This document shows, piece after piece, positions 45,609 to 57,600 of a stretch of 64,000 nt of DNA (its first letter is position 1; each line of letters starts with the position of its first letter). The notes under the pieces were generated by a model, which saw only the letters and a list, made by a program, of their open reading frames with translations, did not search any database and was not told where the DNA came from. The translations under genes and the position numbers were made by a program. The stretch is taken from assembly GCF_002906165.1 (NCBI RefSeq), contig NZ_PPCN01000004.1:186001-250000 (forward strand), written 5' to 3'. This DNA comes from Roseibium marinum (GTDB lineage Bacteria > Pseudomonadota > Alphaproteobacteria > Rhizobiales > Stappiaceae).

Positions 45609-48600
45609 TCAGGCGACGTTGACAGCGATGTCGACTTCCGTGCCATCCTGATCCATCACGATGCGGATGGTTTCACCCATGGACGCATGGTCCTGAAGGG
45701 TTGCTGCCGCCATCCAATCATGGCCGGCATCCGAGCCGTCGAGATCGACCTCGATGGTCACGCTGCCGTCCGGGCTTTCTGTCGCCCGCACCAGCGTGCT
45801 CTCGTCGGCACCCGGGTTGAATGCGCTGTCGAGCAGGCTGCCGAGGTCGATCCTGTCGCCTTCATCGAAGTTGTAATCGGTGATGATGTCGGCTTCGGCC
45901 AGCGAGGACAGGACGAAGGTATCCGCCCCGGCACCGCCGGTGAGAAGGTCGGCTCCAAGCCCGCCGGCGAGGATATCGTCGCCATCGGTCCCCATGAGAA
46001 CGTTGTCGCCGTCGTCGCCGGTGATGAACGAGGAGGTGACCCTTGCGGCGAGTTCGGGTGCAGGCCCCGAAACGTCGCTGCCGGAGGTCTCGGCGGTGTC
46101 GGTGCCCGTGTCCGGAATATCCGCTGCGGCCCCGGTCGAGGAGCCGGTTACCGCCACCTCTTCGGCAAGAACCTCCAGCTCGACCGACCGGCTCACGATG
46201 GAACCGTCCGCGAAGACCAGGCTGATCTCGACCGCGTCCGCTCCCTCGAACCCGTCCATCGAGGTGTAGGTGACCGTGAAGTCGTCGGCGACCGTGACCT
46301 CGCCGTGGAGCGGCGTGCCGTCTATCCGGACTTCGCTCAGGCCGGCGGCAACCTCCGCGCTCGAGGCGGCGTAGACGATCAGCGCGGCGCCCGCGGCCAG
46401 AGCCGCCGACTGACGGGTGGTGTCTTCGCTGTCGACTTCGTCGTCATTGGCCGCCCCCAGGTTGACGCCGACATAGGTGCCGGTGCCGCCGTCGGACTTG
46501 GTGTAGGTGCCTTCCGCGAAGACGGTGTTGCCGTTGACCGACTGGTTGACTTCGGCGGTTTCGAGATTGATCGCCTCGATGCCCTGTTCGATCAGGCTCA
46601 GCAGTTCGCCTTCCTGGGTGACACCGTCGGAATTGCCGTCCCGCCAGACCTTGATTTCGCTGAACGCCGCATCGTTGGCGTCGATCACGCCGTCGCCATT
46701 GTCATCCAGAGATGCCAGGGCTTCCAGCGAGTTGGCGAAGGAACCGCCGTTGAAGACCTCGGAGAACAGTTCCGATCCATCCTCGATCTTGCCCGAGCCG
46801 TCCAGATCCATGACCAGCAGGCCGTCCTCCGGACCGGTCCAGCCGATCTGGTCGAGATCGCCGTCGGCGTCGATGTCGAAACCGGTCGTCGCCGACAGAT
46901 CGACGCCGTCGCCGTTGAGGTCAAGGGCAATGGGGTCATATGCGCTACTGTAGACGACGATGTCGGACGCGGTGATGTTATTGAGCTGGGCAACGGACGT
47001 TATATTGTTCAGCGTAGCGACGTGGTATCGACCGGAAGTCGACGCCCAGTTCACGTCAAACCAGATTTCTCCCTTCCCGGTATCCGAGTTGAAGACGATT
47101 ACATAATTGTTCACCCTGGTATAAGAGCCAGGGTCGTCGTTTTGAATCTGGTCCGTCGTTTGCGCCGTGGTAATCCGGACAACGTCATAGTCAAAATTAC
47201 TGCTCATATTCGCAATGGAACTTGCAGTCTTGAAGTCCGAACTGTTGAGCGATGCGCCACCGGCGGTGCCTTCCGTGTTCTTGAAATTCACACTTCCAGG
47301 GGCCACAAAAGGACCGGTGTCGAGGAAGCCGATCTTGTCGGTACCGTCGGTATAGTCGACGATCGTCTTCGTGCCGGTATTATACACCAGGCGGAACTGA
47401 TCCGCACCGCCATTGCCGGTGAAACTGTCGGTGCCTTCCTGACCGTTGATGATGTCGTTGCCGGAGCCACCGACAATGGTGTCGTTGCCGGATGAACCGA
47501 GGATCTTGAACCCTTCGCTCTGATTCGACAGGTCCAGCGTAGCCGCCGACGTCAGCTCGACGGTCTCGACTTGGACGATCTGGGCATCGCTGGTGCTGGT
47601 GAAATTGGCGCCGACTTCGAGTGTGTCGTTACCGCTGCCGCCATCGAAAACGTGGTCGTCCTGATCGCCCCGGATCGTGTCGTTGCCGCCGCCGGCAAAG
47701 AATGCGTCCTTACCGCCACCGCCGGTAAACGTGTCACCATCATTATCGCCGGCGAAGATTTCGTCGGCCGACGAACCGGTAATCGAGTTATTGTCTTGAA
47801 CGACCGTCACGGTTGCGTTTGTCGATGTCGTTCCGTCGGAGGCCGCATACTGGAACGTACCGTCCAGCCCGGAGCCATTGTCGCCGTCGATCCTGACGTA
47901 CCCGTTCGGGCCGGAGCCGGCCGTGTGGTTCACGCTGTCGAGGCTGCTGACATTGCTGACACCGGAAACGTCGAGCGGGTCGCCTTCCGGATCGGTATCG
48001 TTGAGCAGGAACGCCCATTCCGGGATGTTGAACGCCGTGCCGCCAAAGTTCTTCAGAACGATGTCGTCCCCTGGCGTTGGAGCCGCGTTCAACGTCGTGA
48101 CCGTGTCGGTCTGGGCGCTCTCGATGTTCTCGGAGAAGCCCTGACCGTCGGTGTAGGCCACCTCGACGGTGATCTTGGCGCCGACATCGGCGGCCACCAG
48201 ATCGTAGGTCGACCCAGTCGCCCCGTCGATGTCCGCACCGCCGCGCTGCCACTGGTAGGTGACGCCCGAGGCCGCACCATCGGGATCGTCATCACCAAAG
48301 TTCGCGGTGAGCGTAGAGCCTTCTTTGGCCGTGCCGGTAATGCCGACAGAAGCATTGCCGTCGTTGACAGGCAGGAATGTGATCTCGGCCGTAGCCGTGT
48401 TGCTTGTCAGACCGCCAATGTCCGTCACGCTCACCTCGACAGTTCGGGGCGTTGTGGTATCCGCATCGTCATTGGTGTTTGCGAAGGTGATCGCCTGGAT
48501 TGCAGCCTGGTAAACCTCGAGCGAAGCGTTCCCCGTGAGGACGACACTCGTGGCCGTCGACGATCCGTCAACCGTGACGCCCGTAACACCGCTGGTGTTC

Positions 48601-51600
48601 AGGATATCGCCAGCCTGCGCGTTGGTCAGATGGATGGTCGCCGACTGCAGTATGGTATTGTCGTCCGTGATCGTCGGACCGGCAGCGGCAACCGAAACGG
48701 CCGCATCGCCTTCGGTGTAGCTGGTCACAAAATCGGTCGAGGACACTTTCGCCAAATTTGTCACACTTACATTGTCGATATAGAAGTTTTCCGAGCTCTC
48801 CCAATTTCCCTGTGCCAGGAACCTGATTTGCGTGTGAGCGCCTATCTGGGCCGAGGATAACCCGATGGAGAAGTTTCCGCCGGAATCTCCGCCAAGCGTG
48901 CCCAGAGTATCCCAACTACTGCCATTCCATGCCTGGATTTGAACGTTTTCGCCAAAATCCAGATCGTCACCGCGATAATCGAAGGAAAGAGTGGCCGTCG
49001 ACATTCCGCTCAGGTCGATTGCACGCGAGATGCTTTCTCCACCATCGGTGCTGTCATCAAACCGAAGTCGTCCGCTCGATATACGGATGTCATTTTGGGA
49101 GCCGGGATCGATTTCGTTCCAGTTGCCATTCCAGCCGCTTCCACCGGAATAGTTGCCGGAAGAGAAGTCATCGAATGCTGTCGCACCCGCGGCGATATCG
49201 TTCAACGCCAGTACCGGAGCCGCGTTCAACGCCGTGACCGTGTCGGTCTGGGGGCTCTCGATGTTCTCGGAGAAGCCCTGGCCGTCCGTGTAAGCCACCT
49301 CGACGGTGATCTTGGCGCCGACATCGTCGGCCACCAGATCGTAGGTCGTCCCCGTTGCCCCGACGATGTCGGCGCCGTCGCGCTGCCACTGGTAGGCGAC
49401 ACCCGAGGCCGCGCCGTCGGGATCGTCATCGCCAAAGTTTGCGGTGAGCGTGGAGCCTTCTGCGGCCGTGCCGGTGATCGTCACCGTCGCTTCGCCGTCG
49501 TCAACCGCAGAGACCGTGATGTTGACGGTCGCAATCGACTGATCGCCATCAGCATCCGTGATGGTGTAGGTGAAGCTGTCCGCACCGGCATAGCCACCAT
49601 TCGGCGTGTAGGTGAAGGTCCCGTTATTGTTGTAACTGACGGACCCATTCGATGCGCCCGATGCGACCGCAACATCGGTGCTCAGATCCACGCCATCCGC
49701 ACCAGCCAAATCATTGGCGAAGACATCGATCAGCACCGCGGTGTCTTCAGAGGTCGCAGTCGTGTCATCGTTCGCAACTGGACTATCGTCGTCCACATTG
49801 ATGGGCAGCGTGCCGTCGATGGTGTCACCGTCAAGGTCGGTGACGCGGTAAGTGACGTCGAAGGACACATTGTTCTCCGACGAGCCGTCGGGGTGATCGA
49901 TCGGCGCGAGCTGCTCCACCGTGTAATCGCCCGACGTCTCACCGTCGAGGGTCACCGACAGCACTGCAACCGCTACCGAACTCTGGATCTGGTAGATCGT
50001 CAGCAGCGTTCCGGCCGCGTTGACCCCATAGTAGAAACTCTCTTCCGCCGTGGTGGGCGTCGAGGTCAGGGTATCGACGCCCGTCAGCAGCAACGATCCG
50101 GCGCCGTCAGCGCCATAAAGATGCGCCAGCGTCCCGGTCAGATCCGTGTCCTGGGTCTCGTCCGGGGTCGTGCCTTCCGGGTCGGTGCCGACACCGGCAT
50201 TGCCATCCGTACCGACATTCTCGTCGTCCAGCTGGACCGTGGTGTTGGCCGTGCCGATCACCGGCGTGTCGTCGTCGACATTGACCCACAGATAGCTCTG
50301 CGCGGTATCGCCGTCTCCGTCCTTGACCTCGTATCTGAGCTGGAACGTGACCTCGTTCTCGTCATTCCCGATGGGATGGGAAACGGGCGCTTCCTGGATG
50401 ATCGTGAAATGGCCGGTCTCCTGAACGACCTTCGCCGTCATAACCAAAGTGCCATTCTGCCTGATCAGCAGCGTCGCGCCGCCATCGGCCACCTCGTAGG
50501 TGAAACCGAGGCCAGGCACTGTCGCCGAACTCGTGTCGAGCCAGGAAATCGACGCACCGTCGGAATCCGCTCCGAACGAATGGTTCAGCATACCCGTCAG
50601 GTTGAGCGGGGCGTCCGTCTTGTCTCCCACACCGCCGGGGTTGCCGTCGGCGCCGGGGACATCCTCGTCGTCAACCCAGACCGTCGTGCTCGGGCTGGCC
50701 GTCGGCGTATCGTCATCGACATTGACCCACAGATAGCTCTGTGCGGTATCGCCGTCTCCGTCCGTGACCTCGTATCTGAGCTGGAACGTGACCTCGTTCT
50801 CGTCATTCCCGATGGGATGGGAAACGGGCGCTTCCTGGATGATCGTGAAATGGCCGGTCTCCTGAACGACCTTCGCCGTCATAACCAAAGTGCCATTCTG
50901 CCTGATCAGCAGCGTCGCGCCGCCATCGGCCACCTCGTAGGTGAAACCGAGGCCAGGCACTGTCGCCGAACTCGTGTCGAGCCAGGAAATCGACGCACCG
51001 TCGGAATCCGCTCCGAACGAATGGTTCAGCATACCCGTCAGGTTGAGCGGGGCATCCGTCTTGTCTCCCACACCGCCGGGGTTGCCGTCGGCGCCGGGGA
51101 CATCCTCGTCGTCAACCCAGACCGTCGTGCTCGGCGTGGCCGTTGGCGTATCGTCGTCGACATTGACCCGGAAGAAGCCATTGACCACGTCGCCGTCGCC
51201 ATCGGCGATGGCGACCTGCGCATCGATACGCAGTCCGGCAATCTCGCCAGAGCCGTTAAGCGCGATATGATCGAGCGGACCGAGAAGTTCAGCTATCGCG
51301 CCAGTATCGCCTGCGGCAAGTGTCAGCCGAATTATCTCGACATCGCCCACCCCGCCATTGTCTACAAAACCAAGGATCGTCTGTCCGTCCGCCGACAGTT
51401 CGAAGGTGACCGGTTCACCTCCGGACGTCAGGCCGGATGTGCTGTTGGGCCCACCAGCCAGGTCGATTGAGACGTTGCCGGCGGTTCCCGGGCCGATGTT
51501 CAGTCTCACGGTCCCCGTGAAATTGGTCGAGCCAAACCCGTCCGCACCGAAATCGACATTGAAGGAGTTCGATCCACTGTCCGAAATATCCGCTTCGTCG

Positions 51601-54600
51601 ACGGTTACTGAACGGTAGGTTTGCGCCAGAACCGGTCCGTCATCCGTGACCGTCGTGCGCAGCTTGACAGACAGGAGATCGTCGTCACCGTCGTAGAAGC
51701 TGATGCCGGTATCAAAGACCAGACCGTCAATTGGCGAACCGTCCTGAGCCGCCACGTGATCCAGCTCTTCGAACAGATCGAAGGTCACTTTGGTATCGGA
51801 CAAGGTGATTTCGAGAACCTCGACCACACCGCCGCCGCCATTGTCGACGTCCGAAATATACCCCCGGATGGTGGTATCATCCACAAGTTCGAACGTGATG
51901 ACCCTGCCGTCTGATGTCAGCTTGGGGGTCTGGTGAACACTCGGGTCGGTGAGGTCGAAGGTCACGTTTCCAGCCAGCCCCGGACCGATGTCGAGTTTCA
52001 GATAGCCGTCGAATTTCGAATCTCCGGCACCATCCGCGCCGTAGTCGACATCGAAGGTATAGGTACCTGTCGCGGTTCCTGAGGTCGTGACGGCTTCATC
52101 GACGCTTGCCCAGCGAAGAGCATGCGGTGTTTCCGGCGCGTCGTCGGTGATGCGGAGGGAAAGGTTCACATCGACATAGTCGCCATCGCCATCCGTTGCA
52201 CGGACGTCAAAATTGATCGACTGCGCGAGGCCCCGCCCGGCACTGCCCGGCTGATGGTCGATGTTGCCGTAGAGATTGACCGTGTAGCCGCGGTCCGTGC
52301 CGTTCAGCGTGGCGTCGAAGATTACTTCCTCCGTGCCGCCATTGTCCTCGGCCCGCACATAGGCTTCGATCTTCTGGCCATCCTCCACGAGGCGGAAATA
52401 AACCGCGCGGTCGTCCGACGTCAGGCCGGAATCCGCCCCTACCGTGTCATTGGCCGCAAGCGTATTGCCAAGTTCGTTCGGAACCTGGAACACACCGGAA
52501 AACGTCACAGAGCCGAAACCGTCCGCGCCGAAGTCGACCTTGCCGATATTGCCGGTGAACTGCGTCGGGCCGGTGCCATCCGTGCCGGCGCCCTGAATGA
52601 CGCCATTGACCGGAATGTCGTCCTCGTCCATGCCGACATTGTGGTTGCCGTCACCGGTCTGAACCGGCGCGTCGTCGGTGATGCGGAGGGACAAGTTCAC
52701 GTCGACATAGTCGCCGTCGCCATCCGTTGCACGGACATCGAAATTGATCGACTGCCCATTGCCCCGCCCGGCACTGCCCGGCTGATGGTCGATGTTGCCG
52801 TAGAGATTGACCGTGTAGCCGCGGTCCGTGCCGTTCAGCGTGGCGTCGAAGATTACTTCCTCCGTGCCGCCATTGTCCTCGGCCCGCACATAGGCTTCGA
52901 TCTTCTGGCCATCCTCCACGAGGCGGAAATAAACCGCGCGGTCGTCCGACGTCAGGCCGGAATCCGCCCCTACCGTGTCATTGGCCGCAAGCGTATTGCC
53001 AAGTTCGTTCGGAACCTGGAACACACCGGAAAACGTCACAGAGCCGAAACCGTCCGCGCCGAAGTCGACCTTGCCGATATTGCCGGTGAACTGCGTCGGG
53101 CCGGTGCCATCCGTGCCGGCGCCCTGAATGACGCCGTTGACCGAAATGTCGTCCTCGTCCATGCCGACATTGTGGTTGCCGTCACCGGTCTGAACCGGTC
53201 CATCGTCGGAAACCCGAATATAGGCCCCCGCGCTGTCCGTGTCGCCGTCCCCGTCAGTTACGGTGAAATCAATGCGCAGAGCGATAATGTCTTCCGCACC
53301 GGTTTCGTTTTCATCCGGATGATCGAAGGCAGCGAATTGCTCGTAGGTGTAGCTTCCATCCGGCTGGATAACGATCTGGAAAACAGGCGCGCCCGTTCCC
53401 TCGGTTGTTCCGTCAATCGTGATGATTTTGGTTACCGGATCCGTCGTGACGGATTGCGTCACCCGTTCACCGCCAACGAGCAGATCGCCGCGCTGAGAGC
53501 CTGCCGGTTCTTCCTGGTCGAACCTGCGGACAAACCCGCCGCCGGTTCCCATGGAAGCAGCCGTCACCGTCGCACCGTCTGCGCCCGGGAAGAACTGCAG
53601 TTGACCGGGGACCACCGTAGTTGAGAGGTCAGTCGCTTCGTCGACGGCGATATGGGACCCTGCCCAGCGGGCGTCCGCGGAATCGTCGTCCACCGTCACA
53701 GTGAAACTGTCGGTCGCCGTGTCGCCATCGCTGTCTGTTGCAACGAAGTCGAAATCGAGATTGATGTCATCTTCCGTGGTTCCATCCGGATGATCCAGAG
53801 CGTCCACCAGCGTGAATGTGTAACTGCCCGTGCCGTCGTCATCCAGCGCCACCGTGAAGACAGTGGTCCCGGAAACAGCTTTCGTCGCCGTCAGCAGCGT
53901 TCCGCCATTCGACAACGTGTAGAGCACCTGCTCGCCGCTGGATTCCAGGCCTACCGGTGTCGCGCCGTCAAGACCCGTATCGAAGGTCAGACTCCGCCCG
54001 TTACCGTCGTCGATGCCGGCGGCACCGTCGGTGTCATAATCATCGACACCCCAGTCGATGCCCAGATCACCGGTGAAGGTTGTTTCGTCGCTGTCGCCAT
54101 CGGCATTTGCATCCGCTGCATCGCCCGACTGATTGTCGTCGTTACCGTCCGTCAAACCGTCTTCATCGACGGTTCCGTCCGCGATAGCGCCAATCGCGGG
54201 TCCATCGTCGGCGATCCGGATCAACGCCGCTGCGCTATCCGTGTCGCCGTCGCCGTCGGTCACCGTGAACCTCAGACGCAATGCAAGCCGGTCGTCGCTT
54301 CCTGTCTGATTTTCATCCGGATGGTCGAAGGCAACGAATTGCTCATAGGTATAGCCGCCGTCTGGCTGCACGACGATCTGGAATGCGAGCGTGGCTGTGC
54401 CTTCCAGGAAGCCGTTGACAGTGATCACATCATTGACGTCGGTGGACTGGCTGACCGTTATGTTCTGCCCGTTCGACGTTAGATTGCCACGGCGGGCCGC
54501 GCCGCTCTCTTCAAGATCGAGACCCCGGACATAATCGCCGTTCATGACCAGGCTGACATCCGTGACGGTCGCGCCATCGGCGCCGCCGTCGAACTGGAGC

Positions 54601-57600
54601 TGGCCGGGGACCTCGGTTCCTATCTGGCTTGCTTCATCCGCATTGATGCGGGAACCAGCGCTGTAAGCCGTCGGTCCATCATCGTCGAAGGTGATGACGT
54701 TGGCGCCGATCTGCACGGTCGTCGAAACGGCATCGCCATCGGCATCCGTCACCGTCACGACGGCCGAGACCTTTTCTGTCAGTGAAATATGTTCGTCCGA
54801 TGTGGAAACATCCGGATGCCACAGTGACTGATATTGAACGATGCTGATTTGGCCGTCATCGTCGATATGGAGGGCGAAGACCGGATCGCCGGAAGTTTCG
54901 CCGCGCCCGACGATCAGGTCGCCTTCGGCATAGAGCTTGACAGCTTCGCCTTCGGTCGTGGTAAGCCCTGAATCAATGCCATCGCCGCCAACGATCTCAA
55001 GCGACATCTCAACGGTCGCATTTTCATCCGCACCGACATTGGCGATATAATCGATCACGTCATCGCGCGCAAAGATCGGGCCGGCCAGATCAGCGTCGAC
55101 AACAGCCGTGACGGTAATATCGGTGAAAAGATCCACGACATCCTGATCGTAAGTACCCGAACCCGGATCAAAGACATTGTCGCTGTGCAGGCCAAATGTT
55201 TCGTCAATCCTGACGGATTGGCCAGATCTCACCCAGGCGGACGGTGCCGGAATGTCGTCGGTGACTGTCACCTGGAACAGTCCGTCGAGCGTCATCGTAT
55301 CGCCATCGCCATCGGTTGCCTGGATGACCGAGCCGAAATCGATCTGGTCGAGCGTGCCGGTTCCCGAAACCAGGGTCGGGCTGTCGGTGCCGTCGCCGTA
55401 CTCATGGTCGAGCTGGTCGTGAAGGCGAACGGCATAATCACCGGAACCATCCAATTGAACGCTGATGACCCAGCGGTCGAACAAGCGATTGAAGGTACCG
55501 TTGCCGTTGTCCACATAACCGATCAGGAACGTTTCACCGAGGACCGTGGTGATGGTGAAGGAAAGTGTTTCGCCTTTTGATTGCAGTTCGAGCGCTTCCA
55601 TGTCGGCGGCGGCGGTCGAAGTGAATGCAAAGCCACCGGAGGAAGCTGCACCGTCCGCTCCAAAGGAAACGGCATCTGCCAGCGACCCTGAAGCAAATGC
55701 AGGTCCGGCCAGGTCCAGGGCACCGGTCGTGGAGCCATCATCGTCAGCTGTGTCCCAAGGGTCCGTTCCGAGCGATTGCAGATTGACGATATCGTCCTCG
55801 TCGACGGTGACATTCTTGACGGTGGCGGCGACGGGCGTGTCGTCTTCAACGCTGACGCTCGCGGTGCCGTCCGCGGCCTGGTCGCCATCCGCATCGGTCG
55901 CGGCAAAAGCGAAGTCGATGTCGAGGTTGTCGGACCCGCTGTCATGGTCCAGTTCGCCGACAAGCTCGAACGTGTAGCTGCCATTGGCCGCCGTCGGGTC
56001 CAGCGTGATCGTGAACACTTCGTTGCCGGTGCCGACGCTGCCCTTGTAGGCCGTCAGAACCTGGCCGCCCTCATCGGTCGCCGTGACCTCATAGACCAGA
56101 GCAACGCCGCCGGAAGTGAAGCTGCCGCCGGTGATCGTCAGACCCGCCTGGGCCGCGGTCACCGTGCCGGCGGACGCCAGCGTGGCGGCGCCGTTGGAGA
56201 AGGCAACCGTGCGGCCGAACGTGTCGCCCGTCGCGCGGGTGTCGTTGTCCGCGCCCCAGTCGATGCCGAGGGAGACCGCGCCTGTCGACAGATCGTCAAC
56301 GGCGTCAAAGGAGCCGCCGGTCGCGTTCGCATCGCCAAGCCCGTCCTCGCCAACCGGGGCTGCCGTCCCGGCTGTCCCCTGAACCGGCGTGTCGTCTTCA
56401 ACGCTGACGCTCGCGGTGCCGTCCGCGGCCTGGTCGCCATCCGCATCGGTCGCGGCAAAGGCGAAGTCGATGTCGAGGTTGTCGGACCCGCTGTCATGGT
56501 CCAGTTCGCCGACAAGCTCGAACGTGTAGCTGCCGTTGGCCGCTGTCGGGTCCAGCGTGATCGTGAACACCTCGTTGCCGGTGCCAACGCTGCCCTTGTA
56601 GGCCGTCAGAACCTGGCCGCCCTCATCGGTCGCCGTGACCTCATAGACCAGAGCAACGCCGCCGGAAGTGAAGCTGCCGCCGGTGATCGTCAGACCCGCC
56701 TGGGCCGCGGTCACCGTGCCGGCGGACGCCAGCGTGGCGGCACCGTTGGAGAAGGCAACCGTGCGGCCGAATGTGTCGCCCGTCGCGCGGGTGTCGTTGT
56801 CCGCGCCCCAGTCGATGCCGAGGGAGACCGCGCCGGTGGACAGATCGTCAACGGCGTCAAAGGAGCCGTCGGCCGGATTCGCGTCGCCAAGACCGTCCTC
56901 GCCGACCGGGGCTGCCGTTCCGGCAGTCCCCTGAACCGGTACATCGTCGTCCACGCCGACGGTGAAGCTGGAGGTTGCCGTGTCGCCGTCGCTGTCGGTG
57001 GCGGTGTAGCCGAAGGTCAGGACGATATCGTTCTCGTCCGATCCCCCCGGATGGTCGAGCGCGTCCTGAAGGTCGAACTTGAAAGAACCCGTATCCGTAT
57101 CGAACAGTTCCACCGTGAACACGACACGGCCGTCTTCCGACGTCGCCGTGAGCAGGTCGTTGGCCGGGTCATTTATGGCGTAGGAAAGCGGCTCGCCTTG
57201 CGAGGTGAGGCCAAGCGCGGTTAGCGCCGCGACCGTGCCGGAGGCGAAGGTGACCGCGCGGTCGCCGTCGCCGGCGGAGGTGCCGCCGTTCTCAACGTCG
57301 TTGGCATTGTCAGCGCCCCACGCAATAGCAAGATTGCCATAGACCGTGGTCGCGTCGCCGTCCGTGTCCAGGCCGCTGTCGGTGCGGGTGACGTCGTCGC
57401 CGGCTTCCGTATCACCGTTGCCATCGGTCAGGTCACCTGTCGCCCCGGACAGATCGTCCTCGTCGACAATCGCGTTGACACTTGCGGCGCTCGTCGGCCC
57501 GAAATCAAGGCTCCAGGAGCGCAACGTGCCCGTGCCTCCCCCGCCAACGTCCACAATCTCAAGCGTCCAGGTGCCGCCCTGATCCAGTCCATCCAGGCCG

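Noticed and set aside
48939-51470. 843-codon and similar long open frames opposite the adhesin
   Set aside because: The repeats are long and stop-poor on both strands; the antisense products are arginine/valine-rich with no motifs.
50281-56937. Regular tandem repeats suggesting a CRISPR or satellite array
   Set aside because: Periods of 441-552 bp are multiples of three inside one open frame and encode protein domains, with no spacers.
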